Part shown: one piece after another, positions 54,621 through 63,763 of the stretch | Position numbering within the stretch: the stretch's first letter is position 1 | Layout: every line of letters starts with the position of its first letter | Assembly (NCBI RefSeq): GCF_000155675.2 | Contig: NC_020911.1 | Span: 3,276,501 to 3,340,500 of the forward strand | DNA: 64,000 nt | Direction of reading: 5' to 3' | DNA from: Octadecabacter antarcticus 307 | GTDB taxonomy: Bacteria > Pseudomonadota > Alphaproteobacteria > Rhodobacterales > Rhodobacteraceae | The notes under the pieces: generated by a model | Told to the model about the DNA's origin: nothing | What the model saw: only the letters and a program-made list of their open reading frames with translations | The model's database searches: none | Made by a program: the position numbers and the translations under genes

Positions 54621-55516
54621 GTTTGGCATTTGATATTTTGCTCGCCCTTGGCATCTTCTTTACGGCTGGTGCCGCACTGGGCACGCACGATCGTATCGCT
54701 TCCGTTACGGGCTTTGTGGTAACTGGACTTTTGGTTGCTCTGTCTTTCGTGCGCCTCGGAGCGCCCGATGTGGCACTCGCTGAAGCTGCAATCGGCGCTG
54801 GCCTGACTGGAGCGTTACTGCTGCGAAGTGCCCGTCGTTTGAAGCCAGCGGAAAACCGCATATCGCCCCCTGTTCATCGGTTTTTTGCGGCGTTAATCGC
54901 GAGTGCTTTCGCCGGCGCGGTTGCTTGGGCCGTTTACACGGCGTCAGGTACCGCCGTCTATCCAGCGCTCGTTAGCGAACGGCTGGCCGAAAGCGGCGTG
55001 ACCAATCCCGTGACGGCGGTTCTTCTAAATTTTCGTGTTTGGGACACCTTGCTTGAAATTGTAGTGCTGTTCGTAGCGCTCGTTCTGGTGCGCATCGTCG
55101 CGCCTGCCTTTCCACAACCCAGCGCCTTGGGGCAGTTAATGCTGCCGTTCGCGCGCATCATTGTGCCGATGTGCGCCTTTCTCGCCGGACATTTGCTTTG
55201 GCAGGGCGCAAGCGTTCCAGGTGGTGCCTTTCAAGCCGGGGCGATGTTGGCCGGCGGACTGCTTGTGCTGTTGCTGGGCGGTTTTGCAGTGCCTACGACG
55301 CGCCTCCTAGCATGGGGAACGATGCTCGCTTTTGCCGGACTTGCAGTGTTCACACTTGCCGCACTTGGAACTGAGGCTTTGACGGGCACACTCCTGCTCT
55401 ACCCCGACGGTGCTGAAAAAGTCTGGATCATCGCAATCGAGTCGGCACTCACGCTTTCCATTGCCGCCATGCTCTGCCTGCTGTTCTGCGGCACGCCCCG
55501 GAGGCCCCTAAAATGA
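54617..55516 (+). CDS. Mrp subunit: DUF4040 domain fused to MrpB domain
   Basis: The 299-residue protein holds two parts. The first (about 1-85) is the DUF4040/MrpA C-terminal type (LGAPDVALAEAAIGAGLTGALLL). The second (about 140-295) is an MrpB/MnhB domain (GHLLWQGASVPGGAFQAGAML). In Bacillus Mrp these are the end of MrpA and a separate MrpB, so the fusion marks a variant layout. Confidence 0.85.
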   Translation: MSLAFDILLALGIFFTAGAALGTHDRIASVTGFVVTGLLVALSFVRLGAPDVALAEAAIGAGLTGALLLRSARRLKPAENRISPPVHRFFAALIASAFAGAVAWAVYTASGTAVYPALVSERLAESGVTNPVTAVLLNFRVWDTLLEIVVLFVALVLVRIVAPAFPQPSALGQLMLPFARIIVPMCAFLAGHLLWQGASVPGGAFQAGAMLAGGLLVLLLGGFAVPTTRLLAWGTMLAFAGLAVFTLAALGTEALTGTLLLYPDGAEKVWIIAIESALTLSIAAMLCLLFCGTPRRPLK

Positions 55517-55788
55517 CGTCCGAGCTGATTTATATCTGCGCTGGGTCTAGCCTAGTCGGTCTGGCACTTTACCGACTTGCCACCTATGGCGACATGCTTT
55601 TGCGCGTCCTGTCGCTGAACGTGCTGGCAATCGGAATTGCAGTGCTTATTTTTGCGTCTGCGCGGAACGCGGGCATGACCGATCCAGTGCCGCAGGCCTT
55701 CGTTCTGACGGGAATCGTTGTACTTGTCGGGGTCACTGCTGCGCTGTTGGCTCTGGCTGAACGGATCGACGGGCACGATGATGAGTGA
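55513..55788 (+). CDS. mrpC: Mrp antiporter subunit MrpC
   Basis: The 91-residue protein has three membrane segments and the NuoK-like core LNVLAIGIAVLIFA and DPVPQAFVLTGIVV. It overlaps the preceding gene by four bases and the next by eight. Confidence 0.92.
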   Translation: MTSELIYICAGSSLVGLALYRLATYGDMLLRVLSLNVLAIGIAVLIFASARNAGMTDPVPQAFVLTGIVVLVGVTAALLALAERIDGHDDE

Positions 55789-57232
55789 AATTTCATTGCT
55801 CGTCTTGCTGCCCTTGCTTGCCGCTGTCGGCGCGGCGGCGACCCCGCGCGCTTCTGGGCTTTGGGGCCTACCAACCACTGCTCTGACTGCCGTTATTGCC
55901 CTGTGGCTGGCGCTGGATATTCTCCAAGATGGCGCGCGCGTTGTCGCAATCGGCGGTTGGGCCGCACCGCTCGGGATCGTTTTTGTCGCAGACGGGCTTG
56001 CGGCATTGATGTTGCTCATGACGTCAGGGGTCGGCGTGGCGGTGGCTCTTCAGGCAACAAGCTGGGGCGTTTGGCCGTCAAGCCGCATAGACGAAGAAAA
56101 AGCATCGCTGCGTGCTGGTTTCTGGCCACTCTGGCTCGCGACACTTGGTGCTATGAACTCCTTGTTCCTATCCGGTGACCTCTTCAATATCTATGTCGCC
56201 TTCGAGATCCTGGGCCTGACTGCCGTCGGCCTGACGGCGCTGAAGGGCACGCCCAGCGCGTTGCGTGCAGCCTTCGACTACCTAAGCGCAGGCCTCTCAG
56301 GCAGCCTTCTGCTGTTGCTCGGCGTGGCGATGGCCTACAGCGCAACTGGGCGCGTGGATATTGAGGCGGTGCCGATGTTGGCCGAAACGGCCGCAGGACG
56401 GATCTCGCTTGCGCTTCTTGTCGCCGGTCTTGCTGTCAAGGCCGCGCTCTTTCCTCTACATTTTTGGATGCCTGCGGCCCATTCGAGCGCGGAACCGTTG
56501 GCCAGTGCTCTGTTGTCGGCCCTTGTGGTCAAGGCCGCGCTTTATGTCATCCTTCGCATCTCGATTGAGGGTGGCGCAGGCATAGAGGCTCTGCGCCTCG
56601 CGCTCGCGTTGATGGGGACTGGCGCGATGCTTTGGGGGTCGTGGGGCGCGCTTCGCGCCGCGCGGCTCAAGCTGCTGGTTGCACATTCGACAGTCGCGCA
56701 AATCGGCCTGATCGCGCTGGCAATTGGCGTCGCAGGCGACACCTTGCAGCAAAATGGTCTTTGGCAGGCCGCAGCACTTTTGATGCTGTCGCATGCACTT
56801 GCCAAGGCGGCGATGTTCGTCGCTGTCGGGCGCATCGCCGAAGAACTAGGACACGACTACATCTCAGGTTTAAACCGCAAAGAGATCCGCCCCGGCGCTG
56901 CAGAGTTTGCCTTTGCCATCGCCTCAGTCAGCCTAATCGGCTTGCCACCCACCGCTGGATTCATCGGCAAGTGGATTCTGATAGACGGGCTCATCGCGCG
57001 AGACGCATGGATTTGGGTCGCACTGATCCTGATAGGAACGGCGCTTTCGGCTGCCTATCTTTACCGCGTCGTGTCGCGTTGCCTACGGGGTGGCCCGCAT
57101 ATTGCCCCCGCCGCACATAATCCGGCTTGGCACACAGGCGATATCACTGCCCTTGGGCTTGCCACGTCGGCTCTGGTCCTTGGCCTTGCCTCGGCATTCC
57201 CGCTCACTCTTCTGGAGATCACTGTAAAATGA
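55781..57232 (+). CDS. mrpD: Proton-conducting antiporter subunit 1 (MrpD type)
   Basis: The 483-residue membrane protein has about 14 segments of the NuoL/M/N family. The ion-path Glu is in NIYVAFEILGLTAVG and the Lys in LAVKAALFPLHFWMPAAHS; LKLLVAHSTVAQIGLI follows. ATG 55781 is chosen over ATG 55778 by its spacing; both are possible. It overlaps mrpC and the next gene. Confidence 0.9.
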   Translation: MSEISLLVLLPLLAAVGAAATPRASGLWGLPTTALTAVIALWLALDILQDGARVVAIGGWAAPLGIVFVADGLAALMLLMTSGVGVAVALQATSWGVWPSSRIDEEKASLRAGFWPLWLATLGAMNSLFLSGDLFNIYVAFEILGLTAVGLTALKGTPSALRAAFDYLSAGLSGSLLLLLGVAMAYSATGRVDIEAVPMLAETAAGRISLALLVAGLAVKAALFPLHFWMPAAHSSAEPLASALLSALVVKAALYVILRISIEGGAGIEALRLALALMGTGAMLWGSWGALRAARLKLLVAHSTVAQIGLIALAIGVAGDTLQQNGLWQAAALLMLSHALAKAAMFVAVGRIAEELGHDYISGLNRKEIRPGAAEFAFAIASVSLIGLPPTAGFIGKWILIDGLIARDAWIWVALILIGTALSAAYLYRVVSRCLRGGPHIAPAAHNPAWHTGDITALGLATSALVLGLASAFPLTLLEITVK

Positions 57233-58704
57233 GCGAGTTCCTACCCGTCGCAATCTTGATGACATCGCTCGGTGTCGCGCCGATCATCCTGATGATCCCA
57301 GAGCATGCCAGCCGGCTGAGGTCGATCGTAAATCTCACCGCGGCGAGCGTAAAGGTCGCGCTGGTCGTCTGGCTGACGTTCGTGGTCGTGCAGGGTGGAT
57401 CGCCCGATCTACGTTTCACGGTCGCACCGGGGCTGGACCTGCATCTACAGGCTGATGCGCTATCGGTTTTGTTCCTTGCCCTTTCAGCAATCCTGTGGCT
57501 GATTACCACCGTCTACGCGATCGGGTATCTGGAAAACGGGGTGGATCGCAGCCGCTTTTTTGGCTTCTTCACCTTGTGTGTGGCGTCAACCGTGGGCATC
57601 GCGATGTCTGGCAATCTCTTTACCTTCTTGATCTTCTTTGAACTGCTGACACTTGCCACCTACCCACTGGTTGTCCATCGCGGCACGGCCGAGGCGCATC
57701 GCGCAGGCAGGATTTATCTTGCCTATACGCTTGGTGGGGGGCTTGCGCTGACGCTTGGTACGATCTGGCTATATACATTGGCGGGTGAGGTGACGTTCAC
57801 GCCGCGCGGCGTGCTGGTGGGCGATCTTGCGCAGACCGACGCTATCGCGCTGATCGCCATCTTTGTGCTGCTGATCGCGGGCGTCGGCGTCAAGGCGGCT
57901 CTGGTGCCGCTGCACGGCTGGTTGCCACTATCAATGGTCGCCCCCGCACCGGTCAGCGCACTCCTACACGCAGTCGCCGTCGTAAAGGCGGGTGCGTTCG
58001 GCATCATGCGCATCGTCTATGATGTCTTTGGGGTGGAAAACGTGCAAGCGCTGGGTCTTGCCACACCGCTCGCCCTACTGGCCGCTGCCACGATAATATG
58101 GGGTTCTGTTTGCGCTTTGAGACAGGACGATCTGAAAAAACGGCTCGCTTATTCGACCATCAGCCAAGTCAGCTACATCACGCTTGGGATTGCACTCGTC
58201 TCACCTTTGGCGGCGATTGGCGGGCTGACGCACTTGATCCATCAGGGCATCATGAAAATCACGCTGTTCCTTGCGGCTGGCAACTTTGCCGAAGCGCACG
58301 GGGTCAAGACGGTAAGCGCAATGAATGGCATGGGCCGCCTCATGCCCGTCTCGATGCTTGCCTTTACGATCGGCGCCCTCGGGATGATCGGCATCCCACC
58401 CCTCGCTGGATTTCTGAGCAAATGGTATTTGGTTGCCGGTGGTCTTGAGGCGGGGCAACCTGCGGTCATTGCACTGCTTGTGGGGTCCAGCCTGCTGAAC
58501 GCCGCCTATTTCCTGCCAATCCTCTATCGGGCATGGTTTCTCGATCCACCAGAGATTGGACCAGTCCGCCGCACTCTCGGCTGGATGCTTGTCTTGCCGC
58601 CAGCTGTAACCGCTGCTCTGGTCGTTGCCGCCGGTCTTTTTGCAAACGCGCCATTCAGCCCACTTGGCTGGACCCGCTTTATCGTTTCTTTGGAATACCT
58701 ATGA
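57229..58704 (+). CDS. Proton-conducting antiporter subunit 2 (MrpD/NuoM type)
   Basis: The 491-residue protein is a second NuoL/M/N-type subunit. The Glu is in FLIFFELLTLATYPLV and the Lys in GVKAALVPLHGWLPLSMV; DLKKRLAYSTISQVSYI follows. It differs enough from subunit 1 to be an old paralogue. It overlaps both neighbours by four bases. Confidence 0.9.
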   Translation: MSEFLPVAILMTSLGVAPIILMIPEHASRLRSIVNLTAASVKVALVVWLTFVVVQGGSPDLRFTVAPGLDLHLQADALSVLFLALSAILWLITTVYAIGYLENGVDRSRFFGFFTLCVASTVGIAMSGNLFTFLIFFELLTLATYPLVVHRGTAEAHRAGRIYLAYTLGGGLALTLGTIWLYTLAGEVTFTPRGVLVGDLAQTDAIALIAIFVLLIAGVGVKAALVPLHGWLPLSMVAPAPVSALLHAVAVVKAGAFGIMRIVYDVFGVENVQALGLATPLALLAAATIIWGSVCALRQDDLKKRLAYSTISQVSYITLGIALVSPLAAIGGLTHLIHQGIMKITLFLAAGNFAEAHGVKTVSAMNGMGRLMPVSMLAFTIGALGMIGIPPLAGFLSKWYLVAGGLEAGQPAVIALLVGSSLLNAAYFLPILYRAWFLDPPEIGPVRRTLGWMLVLPPAVTAALVVAAGLFANAPFSPLGWTRFIVSLEYL

Positions 58705-60443
58705 TCGAAGTCCCTCTTTGGCTTGTGCCCGCTGCGCCGATGGTGCTGGTTCTTGCACTCTGCATTCCAGTCCTGCGGCCCTGTGTTCGCGCACTGGTGC
58801 CACTGGCACCGCTACCGGCATTACTGGCGGCACTTGCCGATCCGGGCCCTGTGCCGCTGCGCCTCGACTGGCTGCTGCTCGGAACTGACTTTGCAGTAAC
58901 CGAAACCGCCGCACCCTTTTTAGTGTTCACAGCACTTCTCTGGGGACTTGCAGGGTGGCAGATGATGCGGCTGATGGCACACGATGAACATGGTGAATTC
59001 GTCCAGAACCGTACCACCTTTTGTTTTCTTTTTGCTATGGCGGGCAATCTAGGCCTCTTGATAGTGCAGGACATGGCCGCGTTCTATACTTTCTTCGCGA
59101 TGATGAGCCTTGCCTCCTGGGGGTTGGTGCTGCACGGCGGCGGTGTGGCGCAGACCTTTGCAGGACGGATCTATATCGCCTTTGCCATCGTCGGGGAGGT
59201 TGCACTTTTTGCAGGTCTGGCGATCGGTGCCTTCGCCGTGGGTGATTTGCAGCTGTCTTCTATGAAGGGCGAAACCGTACCCTTGCTAGCAACGGTTCTG
59301 GCGTCGATCGGGTTCCTGATTAAACTTGGCGCCGTGCCCCTGCATCTTTGGCTGCCAGTGGCACATGCCGCGGCCCCTGCCCCGGCAAGCGCTGTGCTGT
59401 CGGGGGCGATGTTAAAAGCCGGACTGTTCGGTCTAATCTCCGTGCTGCCGCTGGGCCAAATCGCACTACCTGAAATCGCTGTGGCGTTCGCCGCGATGGC
59501 GCTGGCCGGCCTTATCCTCGCGCCCATCCTTGGGTTGGTTCAAGGAGATCCCAAAGCGGTGCTCGCCTATTCCAGTATTGGCCAGATGAGCCTAATCCTG
59601 CTGGGATTGGCCGCAGCACTTGCCGCGCCCGAAACGTGGCCTCTGATCGCCCCGGCAGTTGTTTTTCTGGCTGTCCACCACGCGTTTGCAAAGGCAGCGC
59701 TGTTCCTTGGCGTTCCAGCGGTCTGGGCCACGCAAAGGCCTGCGGCGCGCTTTGCAGTTCTGGCTCTGATGGCGCTGCCCGCACTGACCCTTGCAGGGAT
59801 CCCCGGCACGAGTGGCTGGCTGGCCAAGGACGCCCTGAAGACCGCGCTTGGGGATGCGCCTGAAGGATGGACAATCTGGCTTGGCGCCGCGCTTTTTGTA
59901 GCAAGCCTCGGGACCGCACTTCTGATGCTGCGCGCACTCTTCTTGCTGGCACGAGCAGCGTATAAACCCGAAATTGCGCGCGATGTCGCACTGCCGTGGT
60001 TTGCAATGACGGCACTGGTTATCTTTGGCCTCGCGATTGCCGACATTACGCCGGACGCAGCCAACGCCACCACAGTGGCCGACCTCCTGCCCTTTGCGAC
60101 TGCAGGTGTTCTCGCAGCGCTGTTTGGCATGGTTTTCCACACTGCAGGGCTGCGCCTGGAACCTGCGGCTCCAGGTGAATTGCTTGGATTTGTGCGCGGC
60201 GCCTCGCGGCCAGAGCTGGCTCTCAAACTCATGTCGCCCAACCCAGCCCGCACTCTTTACATTCGCCGTCCCGCTGCTTTCGGTCGCCGCCCCGCTGCGG
60301 CCCTACTTCGGCCAGAGCGCGGGGCGTTCGCGATCCTGGGCATTGTGGTGGGACTGGCGCTTCTCATGGTGCTAACGCCAGCGCCCGCACAACTGGTACC
60401 TTCACTACCTGAAGTGGTCCGGCAAAACTGGACAGCGTGCTAA
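58701..60443 (+). CDS. Antiporter subunit 3 (NuoL/MrpA-N type), end replaced by IS3
   Basis: The 580-residue protein has NuoL-like segments, with the Lys in LIKLGAVPLHLWLPVAHAAA, but the usual Glu of the ion path is replaced: YTFFAMMSLASWGLV reads Ala-Met where FWELMSL is usual. The last 11 residues come from the IS3 repeat that begins at 60410, so the native C-terminus is lost. It is the last gene of the operon. Whether the truncation kills the complex is not known. Confidence 0.85.
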   Translation: MIEVPLWLVPAAPMVLVLALCIPVLRPCVRALVPLAPLPALLAALADPGPVPLRLDWLLLGTDFAVTETAAPFLVFTALLWGLAGWQMMRLMAHDEHGEFVQNRTTFCFLFAMAGNLGLLIVQDMAAFYTFFAMMSLASWGLVLHGGGVAQTFAGRIYIAFAIVGEVALFAGLAIGAFAVGDLQLSSMKGETVPLLATVLASIGFLIKLGAVPLHLWLPVAHAAAPAPASAVLSGAMLKAGLFGLISVLPLGQIALPEIAVAFAAMALAGLILAPILGLVQGDPKAVLAYSSIGQMSLILLGLAAALAAPETWPLIAPAVVFLAVHHAFAKAALFLGVPAVWATQRPAARFAVLALMALPALTLAGIPGTSGWLAKDALKTALGDAPEGWTIWLGAALFVASLGTALLMLRALFLLARAAYKPEIARDVALPWFAMTALVIFGLAIADITPDAANATTVADLLPFATAGVLAALFGMVFHTAGLRLEPAAPGELLGFVRGASRPELALKLMSPNPARTLYIRRPAAFGRRPAAALLRPERGAFAILGIVVGLALLMVLTPAPAQLVPSLPEVVRQNWTAC

Positions 60444-60475
60444 GATGTATCCAACACGAACGAATGGATACGAGA

Positions 60476-60657
60476 ATGACAAAGCGACGGAACTTTTCAG
60501 ACAACTTTAAAGCTACTGTGGCGCTTGAGGCGCTGCGCGGTGACAAGACGGTTCAGGAGATTGCGGCCAAGCGGCAGCTCCACCCAACGCAGGTGAGCAC
60601 ATGGAAACGACAGGCGATCGAAGGCATGGCCGGGTTTTTTACCGACAAGGTCAAAAG
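60476..60657 (+). pseudogene. IS3-type OrfA, truncated
   Basis: It begins MTKRRNFSDNFKATVALEAL with the HTH of IS3 OrfA (DKTVQEIAAKRQLHPTQVST) and breaks at the edge of IS3 element 2. The OrfB fragment at 63068 is probably from the same copy. Confidence 0.8.
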
Positions 60658-60695
60658 TGGACTTGTCACGCTTACGTTCCGGTCTCTGAACTCTT

Positions 60696-61553
60696 TTATG
60701 CGGCCTTTCGTTCAAATGCCAAGGGGCTTTTACCACCTAGCGACGAGTGCCTGCGCCTTGGATTATAAAATCCGTTGATATACTGGAATATAGCACCTTC
60801 TGCCTGACGGCGTGTATCCCATCGGTTACGCCAGATCAGCTCAGCCTTGATGGATTTAAAGAACGTCTCAACCATAGAGTTATCATAACAATTTCCCTTG
60901 CCGCTCATCGAGATCTTGAAGCCGTGCTTGGACAGGCGCTTCTGATACTCATTTGAGCAATATTGCGAACCACGATCCGTATGGTGAATGCAATCCTCCG
61001 GTGGTTGGCGCAAAGCAACGGCCATATCTAACGCCCGGATTGCCAGATCCTTCTTCATGCGGTTACTGACAGCCCAGCCGATGACGCGGCGAGAATACAG
61101 GTCAAGGATGACGGCAAGATACAGCCAGCCCTCACTTGTCCAGATGTAGCTGATGTCGCCAGCCCATTTCTGATTGGGGCCAGTCGCTGAGAAATCTTGA
61201 TCCAACAGATTTGGTGCGATGTTGAACGTGTGGTTGCTGTCCGTTGTCGCCTTGTACTTCTGGGTTCTGATGATCTTGATGCCATTCTCGCCCATCAGAC
61301 GTCCGACCCTACGATGGCCCACCTTCAATCCCAATTCTTGCAGTTCCTCGGTCATCCGAGGCCGCCCATAGCTTTGCAGGCTTAAGCGATGCTGTTCACG
61401 GATATGAGCTAGGATCACCATATCATCTCGTTGTCGCTGGCTCATCGGGCGAACCCGCCACGCGCGGAAACCACGTGATGTGACCCGCATAACGCGGCAC
61501 AGAAACTCAGCTGGCCATTCTTCTTTCCAGACGTCGATGAAAGCAAACCTCAC
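60696..61553 (-). CDS. IS3-family transposase OrfB
   Basis: The 285-residue DDE transposase has an HTH_21 region (HRLSLQSYGRPRMTEEL) and an rve core: WAGDISYIW, IHHTDRGSQYCS, MVETFFKSIKAEL (Asp, Asp, Glu). It ends SPLAFERKAA. It overlaps OrfA by four bases; a frameshift fusion OrfAB is usual in this family. Confidence 0.95.
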   Translation of the reverse strand: MRFAFIDVWKEEWPAEFLCRVMRVTSRGFRAWRVRPMSQRQRDDMVILAHIREQHRLSLQSYGRPRMTEELQELGLKVGHRRVGRLMGENGIKIIRTQKYKATTDSNHTFNIAPNLLDQDFSATGPNQKWAGDISYIWTSEGWLYLAVILDLYSRRVIGWAVSNRMKKDLAIRALDMAVALRQPPEDCIHHTDRGSQYCSNEYQKRLSKHGFKISMSGKGNCYDNSMVETFFKSIKAELIWRNRWDTRRQAEGAIFQYINGFYNPRRRHSSLGGKSPLAFERKAA

Positions 61554-61825
61554 CGGCTTTGGCCTGCAAAGAAGATCGCCGCCTTTTTTAACACTTCCCT
61601 CTCCTCGCGCAGCAGACGGACTTCCTTGCGAAGCCGCGTGTTCTCCTTCTCAACGTCTTGATGCGGTCCTGACATCAGGTCATCGTGTTGATGCTGTTGA
61701 ACCCATTTGTTCAGCGTCGAAAGCCCAACCCCTAAATCTGATGAAAGTTGAGGCCGCGTTAACCCACTCGTCGTCGCCATGCGCACCGCATCACGCCGAA
61801 ACTCATCTGTGTATCTCTTTGCCAT
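61550..61825 (-). CDS. IS3-family transposase OrfA
   Basis: The 91-residue protein has an HTH (LTRPQLSSDLGVGLSTLNKW) and a leucine-zipper C-terminus (TRLRKEVRLLREEREVLKKA). It precedes OrfB. Confidence 0.93.
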   Translation of the reverse strand: MAKRYTDEFRRDAVRMATTSGLTRPQLSSDLGVGLSTLNKWVQQHQHDDLMSGPHQDVEKENTRLRKEVRLLREEREVLKKAAIFFAGQSR

Positions 61826-61888
61826 TCTCTATCTCCTTCATAGCAAACATTGCTCGAAAGAGACGGGAACTAAACCGTGACAAGACCA

Positions 61889-63060
61889 AACCACTTGATC
61901 TCATGACTGTCCTGTCCGTGCATTCTTTCCGATGAAGTTAGTTCAATCGAAAGCTGGAAAGGATGACAGCATGGCCAAACTCTCAAAGACTTCACCCGTC
62001 GTCGGTGGCGTCGATACTCACAAAGATCTGCACGTCGCTGCTGTTGTTGATCAAAACGATCAGGTGCTTGGTACGCAAAGCTTTGCCACCACGCGGCAGG
62101 GATACAAGCTGATGCTGGCTTGGATGCTATCCTTCGGAAACCTACAACGTATCGGGGTTGAATGCACTGGCAGCTATGGCGCAGGACTTTTGCGATATAT
62201 GCAGGCTGCTGGTGTGGACGTCCTAGAGGTAAGCGCACCTGACAAGCTGGACCGAAGACGGCGCGGCAAGAACGATGACTTCGATGCGGAAAGTGCGGCT
62301 CACGCAGCCTACGAAAAACGGCGCACAGTAACCCCGCGCAGTCGAGATGGGATGGTGGAATCCCTGCGTGTGCTGAAGGTTTGTCGCAAAACCGCCGTCC
62401 AAGCGCGGCGGATTGCACTGCAAATTATCCAGACGACAATCGTTTGCGCGCCTGACCGATTGCGCGACACCCTGCGCAAGATGACCCGCATGCAACTGAT
62501 CAGGACTTTAGCAGCCTGGCGTCCTGACCTGACTGCGTTTCGAGATATTGAAGAAGCTTATCGGATAGCTCTCAAATCACTGGCCCGCCGGTATCTTGAA
62601 CTGCATGATGAAGTCGCCGAGCTGGACATTATGATCCAAGCAATTGTCACAGATTTGGCCCCAGAGCTGATCGCACGCAACTCAATCGGGTTGAACAGCG
62701 CAGCCCAATTGTTGCTGACCGCAGGCGACAATCCTCAACGCCTCCGATCCGAAGCCAGCTTTGCTGCATTGTGTGGTGTCAGCCCAGTTCCTGCCTCATC
62801 GGGCAAAACCACACGACACCGCTTGAACCGAGGTGGCGACCGTGCCGCGAACAGTGCGTTACACATCATTGCAATCGGACGGTTGCGGTTGGATACGAAG
62901 ACCCAAGAATACGTCGCACGTAGAGTAGCCCCAGGCCATTCAAAGCTAGAAGCGATCCGCTGCCTCAAACGATACATTGCGCGCGAAGTCTTCAACATCA
63001 TCGCGCGTCGCCACAAACAAATAAATCAGGCTCAGATCGCGGCTTGACACTTAGAAGGGC
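61889..63060 (+). mobile_element. IS110-family element
   Basis: The element lacks inverted repeats, as is normal for IS110. Its left boundary touches IS3 element 2 and the right boundary near 63060 meets the OrfB fragment. Only 82 bases precede the transposase start, so any guide-RNA leader may be short or cut. Confidence 0.65.
61971..63047 (+). CDS. IS110-family transposase
   Basis: The 358-residue DEDD recombinase has a RuvC-like N-terminal domain (GGVDTHKDLHVAAV; GVECTGSYG; NDDFDAESAAH) and the C-terminal Tnp_20 domain with the catalytic Ser region LCGVSPVPASSGKT. ATG 61971 follows AAGGATG; the 13 upstream codons are less likely. Full length and apparently intact. Confidence 0.95.
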   Translation: MAKLSKTSPVVGGVDTHKDLHVAAVVDQNDQVLGTQSFATTRQGYKLMLAWMLSFGNLQRIGVECTGSYGAGLLRYMQAAGVDVLEVSAPDKLDRRRRGKNDDFDAESAAHAAYEKRRTVTPRSRDGMVESLRVLKVCRKTAVQARRIALQIIQTTIVCAPDRLRDTLRKMTRMQLIRTLAAWRPDLTAFRDIEEAYRIALKSLARRYLELHDEVAELDIMIQAIVTDLAPELIARNSIGLNSAAQLLLTAGDNPQRLRSEASFAALCGVSPVPASSGKTTRHRLNRGGDRAANSALHIIAIGRLRLDTKTQEYVARRVAPGHSKLEAIRCLKRYIAREVFNIIARRHKQINQAQIAA

Positions 63061-63067
63061 GTCCAGG

Positions 63068-63357
63068 GCAGCCAATACACTGGCGCAGGCTGGATCACAA
63101 CTTTGACCGAAGCCAACATCAAAATATCAATGGACGGACGCGGCCGCTATCTCGACAATATCTTCATCGAACGCCAGTGGCGATCCCTCAAGCAGGAGGC
63201 CGTTTACTTGCATGAAATCACCGGCGGGTTCCACGCAAAACGGATCATCGATACATGGGTTGGGTTCTACAACTCAGAACGCCCTCACACGGCCCTTGAT
63301 AAGCGAACACCGGACATCGCATACTTTGGCCACGCGGAGATACGAAAATCGGCATGA
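63068..63357 (+). pseudogene. IS3-type OrfB C-terminal fragment
   Basis: It reads ISMDGRGRYLDNIFIERQWR and then SERPHTALDKRTPDIAYFG, the end of the rve core with the catalytic Glu. It is the tail of IS3 element 1; a full OrfB is not here. Confidence 0.85.
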
Positions 63358-63418
63358 ACATAAATTAGATGCATCTTAGCCAAGCCACATACCTGTCCTG
63401 AAAAGCAGGACCACTTCA

Positions 63419-63745
63419 ATCGGCGCGGTCTGTGCTGCCACCATTTTGATAGACCCTCTCATGATTTGCATGCAAATCACTGCCGGGCAGTGGATGACGC
63501 GTCAATCGGGCCAATGGCGAGGAAAATCATTCATTCAGGGCGGCCAGAAAGTAGTGAGGGACGCACTCTATATGCCTGCCCTTGTGGCGATGCGGCACAA
63601 CCCCGATCTCAAGACCAAATACCAAGCCATGATTAAAGCTGGAAAGCCACCAAAAGTCGCCCTTACGACGCTCATGCGAAAGCTCATCGAGCTCGCTAAC
63701 GCCCTCATCAAAGCAAATCGAAATTGGGTGGAAAAGGGGGCTTGA
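63419..63745 (+). pseudogene. IS110-family transposase fragment
   Basis: Residues IGAVCAATILI are followed by a palindromic insert (63454-63492) and then RQSGQWRGKSFIQGG through to LIKANRNW. About 25 residues of the usual sequence are missing at the insert. The N-terminal half is gone. It is a different copy from the one at 61971. Confidence 0.75.
63454..63492 (+). repeat. Double-palindrome element, copy 2 (39 bp)
   Basis: It begins CCCTCTCATG. Stem 1 is TGATTTGC/GCAAATCA, and stem 2 is CACTGCC-G-GGCAGTG. It differs from copy 1 mainly inside stem 1, with paired changes that keep the stem. Confidence 0.8.
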
Positions 63746-63763
63746 TCAAGACGGATACTTATC

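Larger units (their letters stand above)
60658..61888 (-). mobile_element. IS3-family element 2, apparently intact
   Basis: Terminal repeats are TGGACTTGTCACG (60658) and, inverted, TGGTCTTGTCACG (61888), extended by GTTCC-GTCTC matches. It encodes OrfA and OrfB in the usual overlapping frames and inserted into IS3 element 1. Confidence 0.85.
60410..63418 (+). mobile_element. IS3-family element 1, split by two nested insertions
   Basis: The ends are TGAAGTGGTCCGGC (60410) and the inverse of TGAAGTGGTCCTGC (63418), with an internal GGACAG match. Inside lie a truncated OrfA, IS3 element 2, an IS110 element and an OrfB fragment. About 700 bases of the original are missing. No target duplication is visible and the flanks do not join one gene, so a deletion or recombination has occurred. 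Confidence 0.75.
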
